Source of the DNA: Akkermansiaceae bacterium
Lineage (GTDB): Bacteria > Verrucomicrobiota > Verrucomicrobiia > Verrucomicrobiales > Akkermansiaceae
Direction: 5' to 3'
Assembly: GCA_903827375.1 (NCBI GenBank)
Contig: CAIKHZ010000128.1
Coordinates: 1 to 49,182, forward strand
DNA length: 49,182 nucleotides
Positions 1 through 8,110 of this stretch are shown here, one piece after another (positions within the stretch are counted from its first letter, which is position 1; the number at the start of each line of letters is the position of its first letter). Under the pieces are notes generated by a model that saw only the letters and a program-made list of their open reading frames with translations, searched no databases and was not told the origin of the DNA. The position numbers were made by a program, and so were the translations under genes.

Positions 1-355
1 CAATCCACAGGTAGTCATCCTCCGGATCGCTGAACTCGTGCGCCTGCTTGCGGCCGCCGACGCCCGGCCCCCACTCGTAAAACACCGACACCGGAATGAT
101 GCAGCGACTCTCTCGATAGACAGTGGCCCACATGCCGACTTCCAACTTGTCAGACCTGGCATTGTTGACAGCTGGGTTGAAGGTCCGGTGAAATCCCCAG
201 CGCATGATCTCCACCCGCTCATCGGCCAGCACCACCACGCCGGGATCGGACGGGCGCACAAGCGGAGAGGCGAGCGTGGCTGCCGCCGCCGAGACTCTGG
301 CCCGAACGCCCTTGTCCGCGTCTTTCTTCGGGGCTATTCGATAGCTGTTGCACAT
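1..355 (-). CDS. SRAP family protein (YedK/HMCES-like), partial
   Basis: Runs off the left edge of the window. The 118 visible codons start MCNSY, which places the family's catalytic Cys at position 2. They continue with WGF, an NNARSDK segment corresponding to the Asn-Ala-Arg active-site strand, then a CIIP segment and FYEWG, which carries the conserved Glu. The SRAP family covalently captures abasic sites in single-stranded DNA and is SOS-linked in many bacteria. The conserved His-containing C-terminal part lies outside the window, so completeness cannot be judged. The start at 355 is chosen because the Met must directly precede the catalytic Cys; no purine-rich ribosome site is visible. 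Identification is by motif reading only. Confidence 0.8.
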   Translation of the reverse strand, partial: MCNSYRIAPKKDADKGVRARVSAAAATLASPLVRPSDPGVVVLADERVEIMRWGFHRTFNPAVNNARSDKLEVGMWATVYRESRCIIPVSVFYEWGPGVGGRKQAHEFSDPEDDYLWI

Positions 356-406
356 GAGGCAATCTACTCAGGAGACACAAAGAGAATAGGAGAGAAGAGA
401 AGATTG

Positions 407-481
407 TCTCGCGCTGAGGCGCAAAGGAGGGGCCTCAATTCATGGTCATCTTACTTTGCGCCTTGGCGGCTTTGCGCGAGA
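407..481. repeat. Imperfect inverted repeat, dispersed-repeat type
   Basis: The arms at 407-426 and 454-481 are imperfect reverse complements; both contain GCGCAAAG or its complement and both end in the TCTCGCGC/GCGCGAGA block. The right arm, read on the minus strand, begins CTCGCGCAAAG; the same 11-mer occurs at 23284-23294. This suggests a dispersed extragenic repeat family, with the hairpin form present here. Confidence 0.5.
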
Positions 482-841
482 TTTCTTTCTGAAAATGGAG
501 AAAAGAGGATTTTGGATTGGAGGTAAAGTCGGGTGGTTTTTCTTTCTAGCACCAGAGCCTACGCCTGCCCCAGCAGCTTCTCAACCTTCGCCTGGTTTCC
601 ACTATTGGGTTGTTTCGATCGGTCTGCCTCAGTAGGGTTGCTCCCTAAATAGCTCCATTCCGACAAGGTAGGGATGTGCCCCATGGCGGCAGACGCATTC
701 ACTGTGCATGTTAGCACTGGTGATGGAAGCAGCCTTCACCTACTCCTGATCGATCAAGAAAGTAGAAGATATTATTGCCGCACTCCTCATCACCTTAGGC
801 ATCGTAATCCTCGCCTAGCAAGCAATTGAAAGTTGATCTCT
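482..841. other. Gap with no convincing gene
   Basis: No gene can be supported here. A 41-codon open frame on the minus strand (684 down to 559) ends in a protein-like stretch, NQAKVEKLLGQA, and could be the tail of a decayed gene. A short hydrophobic open frame on the plus strand ends at about 820 and has no start codon. Both are recorded as possible relics only. Confidence 0.3.
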
Positions 842-1705
842 ATGAACACATCCATGTTTCTAATCATAGAAACCCTCCGCCAGTGGAATGCCCATCGTGT
901 GCCGAGAATGGGTGCCGCACTGTCATTCTACACAGTCTTCTCCCTTGCCCCTCTCGTGATTGTCTCCCAGTCCTTGGTCAGTCTGGCTGTGGCGCGCAAA
1001 ACCGCGAATTCGACGATGGTAAATCAAGTCAGAGACATGGTCGGCAATGAGGGAGCAGACACTGTGAGAATGATTCTATGTAAAGCGGCTGATGTGCATG
1101 CGGGCCCATGGGAAACAATGCTTGGCTTTGGTGTCTTACTGGTAGGCGCTTCTGGGGTATTCAGTGAGTTGCAGAACTCTCTGAATGAGATTTGGGATGT
1201 GGGTCCGAGACACCATCCCGTGTTTGCATTGCTCAAAGAACGCGCCACATCATTTGTTATGGTCCTCGTCATGAGTTTGCTGCTGCTCCTATCGTTTCTC
1301 TTGTCCGCCGGGGTGGCGATGGTAAACAACTTCTTGCAAGGAATTTCGCCCGGACTTAGTGATGCTTGGGAGCTTGGCAATTCGGGCGTATCTCTGTTTA
1401 TGACCGTCATTCTGTTTGCAGTGATCTATAGGGTGGTGCCTGATACCCGTATCCTTTGGCGCGACGTCTGGGCTGGTGCCTTGATTGCCTCAGTCCTCTT
1501 CGTAGTCGGGAAATTCGTTCTGGCTTTCTACTTTGGTCGGAGTGCCATTTCCTCGAACTATGGCCCTTCAGGTCCGCTTATCATCATTCTGCTCTGGGTC
1601 TTCTACTCGGCGCAGATATTCTTTTTCGGTGCAGAATTCACACGGGTTTACGCAATTCACTTCGGCTCGCAGAGATCTGCAATCGGCCCGCCGAAAATGG
1701 ATTAA
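842..1705 (+). CDS. YihY/virulence factor BrkB family membrane protein
   Basis: This is an integral membrane protein of about 287 residues with the YihY/BrkB signature: an early RMGAALSFYTVFSLAPL segment, then AVARK, a GASGVFSELQNSLNEIWDV segment, and a late GPSGPLIIILLWVFYSAQIF helix followed by FGAEFTRVYA. About six hydrophobic segments are visible. The family is widespread in the inner membrane and its function is unsettled; the older ribonuclease BN label is not supported. The ATG at 842 is preferred over an upstream TTG at 833 because a GAAAG sequence lies about 9 nt before it. It is monocistronic in appearance, with no co-directional neighbour within 4 kb. Confidence 0.88.
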   Translation: MNTSMFLIIETLRQWNAHRVPRMGAALSFYTVFSLAPLVIVSQSLVSLAVARKTANSTMVNQVRDMVGNEGADTVRMILCKAADVHAGPWETMLGFGVLLVGASGVFSELQNSLNEIWDVGPRHHPVFALLKERATSFVMVLVMSLLLLLSFLLSAGVAMVNNFLQGISPGLSDAWELGNSGVSLFMTVILFAVIYRVVPDTRILWRDVWAGALIASVLFVVGKFVLAFYFGRSAISSNYGPSGPLIIILLWVFYSAQIFFFGAEFTRVYAIHFGSQRSAIGPPKMD

Positions 1706-1780
1706 TGCCCGCTTCGCGAGGATCATAACTCCCCATCGCGTGGTTGTCGGGTAATCGGCTAGGGTCATTTTAACGCTATT

Positions 1781-1819
1781 TTAGCGCACATTGGCGCACA
1801 TTAGCGCACATTGGCGCAC
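1781..1819. repeat. 10-bp tandem repeat, four copies
   Basis: Four head-to-tail copies of TT(A/G)GCGCACA alternate TTAG, TTGG, TTAG and TTGG at 1781, 1791, 1801 and 1811. They lie between the convergent 3' ends of the BrkB-family gene and the large minus-strand gene. The alternation means the array also reads as two copies of a 20-bp unit. No function is evident. Confidence 0.8.
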
Positions 1820-1973
1820 TTGCCCCATTCTCTGATCCGCTGGTCAATTCATCATAACTCAATTATATGCAATTATTTGCAGTAAATGATTTCCATGTTG
1901 ATTCGCGTGAACAAGCGCTAGTCCGGCACGCCGGTTTGGACCTGCCGGGCGCGTGAACTTTGACGCGCAATAA

Positions 1974-4900
1974 TCAGTCTTCGACGATGATTCGGAAGCC
2001 GACGTTGGAGACTTTTTGCCAGGTGGGATAGGCTTGGCGGAAACCGGAGCGGGCGTGTACCGGTCGATCGTACCATGAGCCGCCGCGCACGGATTTTTTT
2101 GCCGCTGGATGGGTTTCCAGCGCATCAGCTGCGGCCTGATAGGGGTAGGGAAGATAGGTGCTGCGGGTCCATTCTGCGACGTTGCCGGCCATGTCCTTGA
2201 GGCCCCATGGATTGGCTTGATAGTGGCCGCAAGGAGCCAAGTGGAGAACTCCGTCATTGAATCGCTCGTCTTTAGGGACGAAATCCACGTCCTTGCCCGG
2301 GTTTTTGATCGGCTGTGGATCCACGCCGCTGACAGCGAGTTTCTTGAGCGAAACGTCACCAAGGTTGGCGAGTTGCGAGAAGTCGGTATCCAAATCGCCG
2401 TACCACAGTGGGGTGGCGCTGCCGGCGCGGGCGGCCCACTCCCACTGGGCTTCGGTGGGCAGGGTGACATGTTTGCCGCTGCGTTGTGAGAGCCAGCGGC
2501 AGAAGTCCATGGCCTCGTTCCAGGTCACGCGGATGACCGGCAGATCGGGGAAATCCATTAGATAGCCCGGCTTCACCTGGTCCTTGTAGTGCATGTCGTA
2601 GTAGCCGTTGGCATGTTGAGGGTTGAACTGTTGGTACTGTTCTAACGAGATCTCGGTGGTGGCCATCCAGAAGGGTTTTTGGATGGCGACCTTGGAAACG
2701 GGATACTCGTCGGGATAGCCGTTGATATCGCCCATGGCGAACCCCCCCCCCGGAATGCGCATGAGGTCCAGCACCTTGCCATCGCCCAGGTCGAGTGTTG
2801 TTTCCGTGGAGCCCAGAGACTTTTGCATTTGAGCGGCTTGTTCTGCACCGAATGGCCAGTTAGGCACGGCGGGCACGGGTGGCTTTGGCGGCATCGGTGG
2901 CGGCTGGATGAATGTTTCGGTTTTCACATAAGGATTGGGGATCGCTTCGATGTCCTCGTCGATCGCTGCGTACTGTTTGAGCATTTCACGGCGGCGATTT
3001 TCGAAATCCTTGGGGATGCCGCCAACCTCGTGCCAAGTGCCCAAGGCTGGCACATTCAGATCGATCCAAGTGATGAGCCGGTCCCATGCCTCGGCATCTA
3101 ACTTCACATTGTAGTGCCCTTTTTGGAGCATCTGGATCAAGTCACTGGTATCGGCATGAAACTCCAGCGGCGTGAGCGTGTGGTAGTCGCCCTCGGGGCC
3201 GTTGCGCCGCACAAACGGATGCAAGGCATTGTAGGATTTGGGGAAATGACCGCTCGCATCGTCAAAGCGCGGCCGCTCGGGGTGCTTGTCGTCGTGACAA
3301 CCGACGCAGTATTTGTCTAACACCGGTTGCACTTCGCGGATGAAACTAAAACCGCGGGTTGGGCCATGCCATGGTTGGACTTTGGCAGGGGGCAGTTGCG
3401 CCGCCTGGGTGAGCTTCGGAGCGGTGCCGCCGCTATTCTGATCGTCGTGGCAGCCGACGCAGGAGACGTGCTCGCCGGGCATGCCAACCATCCAACTGCG
3501 CTTGAGTTGCAGGGCTTTGCCCTCGGCATCGAGCGGTTGCAATGACACCGGGGTGTTGGCCGGAATCTCAAAAAAGCTTGAGCCGTCGGGCTGGACCGGC
3601 ACAGTGCCTAACAGACGCCTGACATCCCACGGGCCTTCCATCCCGACGCAGTAGTGGCCGCCCATATTGCGGTAGGAGTACTCGTATTGATAGACGCGTA
3701 ATGCCTTGACGGTGCCGCGCGGCACACCGGGCAAGCCTCGGCCGGTGTATATGTCCTGGATGGACACGGTGGCGGTCTTTTCATTGAGGCGAACCTTGTC
3801 AGGGATGACCGGCGGGGTGGGGGTTTTGCGCAGCGGGATGGGCTCCAGGTAGGCGTAGCCGGGTTCCTCGCGCAACAGTACCCGGTTGTCGAACACATCC
3901 ACCAGATAGATGCCCCAGTTAGCATTGCTTCGGGGTTGGCTGGCCACTAGAAAGTACTTGTCGGCGATGGGTAGCGGATGGAGCGACTTCGGCCAAAAGT
4001 CTCCGGCGAGTTGGTCTTGGATTTTGTCCTCGACGGGTTTGCCATAGCCGGGGATGCGTTGCAGTGCGCCGGAGTTTTCCTGGCGGCCGCTGGTTAGATC
4101 AAAGCATACCATTTCGCCCATTCGCGGGGCACCGTGGTGGCCTGAGACGATGCCGACGAATTTGCCGGTTTGGCCGGGCAGGGGCTTGGCGTAGAATGTG
4201 CTGTTAGGCCAATAACTATTACTTCCGTAGTACTCGATTTGGTTGCTGCCGTCCGGGTTCATGGACATCAGCACGCGGCTGAAGTAGTGGGCCGAGTCGG
4301 TGTATTCCCAGCGCAGAAACATCACTCGCCCGTCGGGCATGAGCGCCGGATACCAGTCATTGTCCTGCTCGAAGCACAGTCGGCGGACTGATTTGCGATC
4401 GGCGCTAAGCAGGTGCAGGTTGGCGACGTAATCGGCGCCGCCGACGCAAGGCACGCCAACAAACGAAGACGTCGAGTCGAAGATGATTCGGCCGTCTGGC
4501 AGATAGATGCCGTTGTAGTTGTCGATGTCAGCATCCTTGTCTGGAGTGACCAGAGTCGGGGAGGTTTCGCCTAACTTCAATTCAAAAACCTGCCAGCGGT
4601 TGTTGTTGCCGATGGACGAAAACAGCAGTCGGTCGGCGTCGAAGTGCAGATTGATGTCGCCGACAAACCAAGGTTCGGCTGGTTTGTATATCGTGGTGGG
4701 CGGGGCGTTTCCTTTGACCTCGAAGCGCAGCAATTCGTTTTCGATGCGGGGTTTGATGCTGGAATTGCCCTGCCAGTTTTGGGGCAGGCCGAGGTTTTTG
4801 CGTTCGCGGCGCACGGCGAGGATTTCGGTGAAGTCGATGTAGGGGTTATCGGTCACCAGTGCCTGGCGTTGGAGGGCATCGAAGCGGGCCTGCCAATCGG

Positions 4901-5615
4901 CTGTTTTGTTAGCGTCGGCAGTGAGCGCGGCGTACTCGGTTTCCAGCGGCGCGAGTTGCTCGAGCAATGCCTGAGCCGATGGGTACTTGGAGCCGAATTT
5001 GGCCTTGAGTTCCAGGATAGAAAGGCGCAAGGCGTTGCATGGGGTATTTACGGTGAGGGCAGGCGCGGCAAGGCCGGAGAAAAACAATCGGCAGCCGCCG
5101 GCATGACTGAACACTTTCACCAGCAAGTCATTTACGCCCGGCTGTAGGTCCAAGACAACTTTGAATTGGTTGGGCACCATGGCGTGCGGGCCTTTGTTAG
5201 AAAAGATTTTTTTACCGTTGAGCCAAGTCTCGATGCCGCCCTCGCTGCCGAAGCCGACGGGTATTTTGGCGGCGTTGCGGCATTGGATTGTGCGAAACAG
5301 ATAGGTGGTGGAGCCGTCCAGGGTTGAGAGTCCTTGGGTGGAGCCGTCGAGCCATTTTGGCTTGGGCGTCCACAGTGGCTTGCCATCGCTGGTGGTGGCT
5401 TTGAGATTGACGCCGGTTTCAGGAAACAACGCCTCGTTGAAACCGCTGGCTGGCAGTGGGCCGGTCGTGTACCAGGCCGACTGGATCGGCGGGGCGGGGA
5501 GTGGTGGCGTATCGGCGGCGCGGACACGGGTGGCGGCGATGCCGAGGGCGGAGCAAGCTAACCAGGCGAGCCAGCGGCCATACGGGGAGGCAGGTTGGAT
5601 TGGAGCGGGATTCAT
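1974..5615 (-). CDS. Secreted HzsA-like / c-heme / formylglycine-generating-enzyme-like fusion
   Basis: 1213 residues with an N-terminal signal-like hydrophobic stretch (residues 13-33). Order seen: a jelly-roll-like region near residues 110-180 (WLNGKKIF, LLVKVFSHAGG); a beta-propeller-like region, about 290-690, that resembles the hydrazine synthase alpha-subunit-related family (for example YLPDGRIIFDSTS and MPDGRVMFLRWEY); two CVGCH c-type heme sites near residues 722 and 772; and a C-terminal SUMF1/FGE-like domain from about 940 (GGGFAMGD, LPTEAQWEWAARAG, DMAGNVAEW, VRGGSW). The FGE fold oxidises or modifies side chains in sulfatase maturation, but here it may only bind ligands. The protein is probably periplasmic or surface exposed. 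It is divergently oriented to mutL across a 184-bp gap. The real substrate is unknown; the HzsA likeness does not imply hydrazine synthesis. Confidence 0.82.
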   Translation of the reverse strand: MNPAPIQPASPYGRWLAWLACSALGIAATRVRAADTPPLPAPPIQSAWYTTGPLPASGFNEALFPETGVNLKATTSDGKPLWTPKPKWLDGSTQGLSTLDGSTTYLFRTIQCRNAAKIPVGFGSEGGIETWLNGKKIFSNKGPHAMVPNQFKVVLDLQPGVNDLLVKVFSHAGGCRLFFSGLAAPALTVNTPCNALRLSILELKAKFGSKYPSAQALLEQLAPLETEYAALTADANKTADWQARFDALQRQALVTDNPYIDFTEILAVRRERKNLGLPQNWQGNSSIKPRIENELLRFEVKGNAPPTTIYKPAEPWFVGDINLHFDADRLLFSSIGNNNRWQVFELKLGETSPTLVTPDKDADIDNYNGIYLPDGRIIFDSTSSFVGVPCVGGADYVANLHLLSADRKSVRRLCFEQDNDWYPALMPDGRVMFLRWEYTDSAHYFSRVLMSMNPDGSNQIEYYGSNSYWPNSTFYAKPLPGQTGKFVGIVSGHHGAPRMGEMVCFDLTSGRQENSGALQRIPGYGKPVEDKIQDQLAGDFWPKSLHPLPIADKYFLVASQPRSNANWGIYLVDVFDNRVLLREEPGYAYLEPIPLRKTPTPPVIPDKVRLNEKTATVSIQDIYTGRGLPGVPRGTVKALRVYQYEYSYRNMGGHYCVGMEGPWDVRRLLGTVPVQPDGSSFFEIPANTPVSLQPLDAEGKALQLKRSWMVGMPGEHVSCVGCHDDQNSGGTAPKLTQAAQLPPAKVQPWHGPTRGFSFIREVQPVLDKYCVGCHDDKHPERPRFDDASGHFPKSYNALHPFVRRNGPEGDYHTLTPLEFHADTSDLIQMLQKGHYNVKLDAEAWDRLITWIDLNVPALGTWHEVGGIPKDFENRRREMLKQYAAIDEDIEAIPNPYVKTETFIQPPPMPPKPPVPAVPNWPFGAEQAAQMQKSLGSTETTLDLGDGKVLDLMRIPGGGFAMGDINGYPDEYPVSKVAIQKPFWMATTEISLEQYQQFNPQHANGYYDMHYKDQVKPGYLMDFPDLPVIRVTWNEAMDFCRWLSQRSGKHVTLPTEAQWEWAARAGSATPLWYGDLDTDFSQLANLGDVSLKKLAVSGVDPQPIKNPGKDVDFVPKDERFNDGVLHLAPCGHYQANPWGLKDMAGNVAEWTRSTYLPYPYQAAADALETHPAAKKSVRGGSWYDRPVHARSGFRQAYPTWQKVSNVGFRIIVED

Positions 5616-5799
5616 GGGATGGCGGAGAGATTGGTGGATTGGGAAAATGGGCAGAGGTTAGTGAGGTACGTTGCGCAATTGGCTAGGTTTGCAAATATTC
5701 CCTCTGATACAAAGGGGACAGCTTGAATGGGTGGAGTGATGAGACGAAAAGCGGATTGGGATTGGAAAATGGGAGGGGAGGGGTTTAGATCGCGGGGCG

Positions 5800-7683
5800 A
5801 TGGCGAAAATCCGAGTGCTTTCTGATATACTGGCGAGCCAAGTGGCAGCGGGTGAGGTCGTGGAACGGCCGGCTTCGGTTGTGAAGGAGTTGGTGGAGAA
5901 TAGCATTGACGCGGGAGCTGGTGAGATACGCGTGGATGTGGATCGTGGTGGGTCGGCGTTGATTCGGGTGAGCGATGACGGCTGTGGGATGTCGCGGGAA
6001 GATGCGCTGCTTTCGTTAGAACGGCATGCGACTAGCAAGCTGCGAAATGCCGGGGATTTGGCGGCGATCCGGACACTGGGATTTCGTGGGGAGGCGGTGC
6101 CGAGCATCGCGAGTGTGTCGAGATTTCGGATGGTGACGCGAGAGGCGGGATCGGTTGCAGGCACGGAAATCTTGGTGGAAGGTGGGCAGTTGCGGGATGT
6201 GCGGGAGGCGGGCTGCGCACCAGGCACCATGATTGAGGCGAAGGCGCTGTTTTTCAATATGCCGGCGCGGCGCAAGTTCATGCGGGCGGAATCGACCGAG
6301 GCGGCACATGTGGAGCATCAGGTGCGACTGCATGCGCTGGGAGCTCCGGGGGTGCGCTTTCGCCTGCGCCGGGATGAGCGTGAGGTATTCGATCTGGCAC
6401 CTGTGGCGCGGGCGGTGGATCGAGTCCGGCAGCTTCTCGGGACAGAGCTTGCCAAGGAATTGATCGCATTGCCTCTGACTCATGGCAACGGTCTGATCGT
6501 GGAGGGTTTTGTTCTGCCAGCAGCGCATGCCCGCAAAGGGAGACATCATCAGTTTGTGATTTTGAACGGACGTCCGGTGGAGGATCCTGTGATTGCCCGC
6601 GCCTTGGCAGAGGGGTTTCGCGGGGCCTTGGCCGATGGGCTCTATCCTGCGGCCTGGCTATGGATCGATTTAGAGCCAGCTCTGGTGGATGTGAACGTCC
6701 ACCCGGCCAAGCGAGAAGTTCGTTTTCACCGGCCGATAGACGTCAGGGAAACCATCTTGGCGGCTGTCCTCGCCGGGTTGAAACCCGTGGCTCACCCAAC
6801 GATCCGACGCATCGAGCCAAGTCACGGGTCAGCGAAAGACGACGGTCATAGGCCGCCGCTGCAACAAGACGACGGTCATAGGCCGCCGCTGCAACAAGAC
6901 GACGGTCATAGGCCGCCGCTGCAACAAGACGACGGTCATAGGCCGCCGCTACAGGGAGGCGGGCCGGTGGTGGCGCGTCCTTGGCGGAATCGGATGCAGC
7001 GGGAGTTGTTGCTGTCGTCGGCGGCGCACGCAACGGCGCAGGGGAATGAGTTAGGAGCCGTAGGGACAGGGTCTGGACCCGAAGCGGGGGCTAACGAGAC
7101 GATGGGATCTGCGCCAGTGTTTCGAGTGATGGGGATGCTGCACCACCGGTTGGTGGTGATGGAAAGTGAGGATGGTCTGGTCCTGTTTGATCCGAAGGCG
7201 GCGCGGGAGCGAATTTATTATGAGAAATTGCTCAAGAATCGCTCAGGAACGTTGGAGACGCAGAGCCTGTTAGTTCCGGTCTTGCTCGAATTGGATCCGC
7301 GGGACTTGGATCTGGTGCTGCGCGAACGCATGGCCTTGGTAGAGGCAGGCATCGAGGTGGAAGCATTTGGTGGCAACACCCTGCAAGTGAGGTGCTTGCC
7401 GACCTGTTTGCCGGTGGACGATCCGCGGGCGTTTCTTGGGGCGTTGATGGATGAGTTACTACACGAAGCTGCGCCCGGAATGCGTTTCGCTTTCGAGCGC
7501 TTGGCGCGATTGCTGGCAAGGCGGGCGGCGGCGCAGGTCACGCCGAAACTGGCGGAAGTTGCATGTTTGCTGGCTGACTTGTTTGCTTGCGAGCTGCCCT
7601 ATTGCACCCCGGGAGGCCGTCCGACGCTCAGCGAGCTTGGAATGAGTGAACTTGAGCGACGTTTCGGGGTGAGCCGCGGATGA
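5800..7683 (+). CDS. mutL: DNA mismatch repair protein MutL
   Basis: 627 residues. The N-terminal GHKL ATPase is complete: VAAGEVVERPASVVKELVEN (motif I, with the catalytic Glu and metal-binding Asn), DDGCGM, RHATSKL and TLGFRGEAVPSIASV. The VDVNVHPAKREVRF segment ends the transducer domain near residue 310. A proline-rich linker (about 345-425) contains four copies of a 10-residue unit encoded by a 30-bp DNA repeat. The C-terminal dimerisation domain is present, but the endonuclease motif expected as DQHAxxExxxxE reads DPKAARERIYYE, and the CPHGRP motif reads CTPGGRP, so metal-dependent nicking may be lost. The start lies 20 nt downstream of a GGGAGGGGAGGGG tract. MutL acts with MutS in post-replicative mismatch repair. 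Confidence 0.96.
   Translation: MAKIRVLSDILASQVAAGEVVERPASVVKELVENSIDAGAGEIRVDVDRGGSALIRVSDDGCGMSREDALLSLERHATSKLRNAGDLAAIRTLGFRGEAVPSIASVSRFRMVTREAGSVAGTEILVEGGQLRDVREAGCAPGTMIEAKALFFNMPARRKFMRAESTEAAHVEHQVRLHALGAPGVRFRLRRDEREVFDLAPVARAVDRVRQLLGTELAKELIALPLTHGNGLIVEGFVLPAAHARKGRHHQFVILNGRPVEDPVIARALAEGFRGALADGLYPAAWLWIDLEPALVDVNVHPAKREVRFHRPIDVRETILAAVLAGLKPVAHPTIRRIEPSHGSAKDDGHRPPLQQDDGHRPPLQQDDGHRPPLQQDDGHRPPLQGGGPVVARPWRNRMQRELLLSSAAHATAQGNELGAVGTGSGPEAGANETMGSAPVFRVMGMLHHRLVVMESEDGLVLFDPKAARERIYYEKLLKNRSGTLETQSLLVPVLLELDPRDLDLVLRERMALVEAGIEVEAFGGNTLQVRCLPTCLPVDDPRAFLGALMDELLHEAAPGMRFAFERLARLLARRAAAQVTPKLAEVACLLADLFACELPYCTPGGRPTLSELGMSELERRFGVSRG
6838..6953 (+). repeat. 30-bp tandem repeat within mutL linker
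   Basis: Three full 30-bp copies (6838-6867, 6868-6897, 6898-6927) and one 26-bp copy (6928-6953) lie in frame and encode DDGHRPPLQQ units. The unit contains GTCATAGGCCGCCGCT. The last copy ends CCGCTACAG, the same 3' end as a related sequence in the gap at 23350-23370. The unit length is a multiple of three, so copy-number change would not break the frame. Confidence 0.92.
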
Positions 7684-7942
7684 GGAACTGGCGAGGCTGC
7701 CCCCCAGACACAAGACACAAGATTTGCAAAGGATGCGTCAATCATGAGATGCCTCCGTTCACCCTATGCCAATGGGATATTGTAACAAAAGTCAAGGTAG
7801 CGCGATGCGCAACCCTGGGCTATGGGATGAAACCGCGTTGCGGTATCGGAATAGGGATTAAGCAACTGTCAGAACGCATAACTTTGCAACGTGAACAACA
7901 GGTCAAAATACCAATGAATGGTATTTAACAATTTTGTTCTCC
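7684..7942 (+). other. Gap between mutL and the insertion sequence
   Basis: No gene is supported. The stretch at about 7800-7862 (CAACCCTGGGCTATGGGATG, then a small ACCGC/GCGGT hairpin) has the look of a dispersed extragenic repeat, but a genome-wide search would be needed to say so. The IS begins at 7943. Confidence 0.3.
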
Positions 7943-7963
7943 CTTAACTCTACTTTGTTATTT
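7943..7963 (+). repeat. IS left terminal inverted repeat
   Basis: Begins CTTAACTCTACTTTG and matches the reverse complement of 9506-9526 at 20 of 21 positions. Confidence 0.85.
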
Positions 7964-8110
7964 CGTTGAAAATAATTCTTGCCAAGTGGAGCGGCACGGG
8001 TAAAATCGCCGCCATGAACCCGCTGCCAGCCTCATAACGACCCCGATTTTCACCACCAACCAACCCCCTCCGATGCCTCACAATACATCGTCGGAGCTGT
8101 TAGCCGCCTT

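Noticed and set aside
1-355. Frameshift in the SRAP-like gene near the C-run at 68-72
   Set aside because: Counting the run gives five Cs and the frame reads through EWGPGVGGRKQAHEF, so no frameshift is needed.
559-684. 41-codon minus-strand frame ending NQAKVEKLLGQA
   Set aside because: Looks protein-like at the end, but it has no domain, no neighbour support and only a short start. It may be a gene relic; too weak to annotate as a gene.
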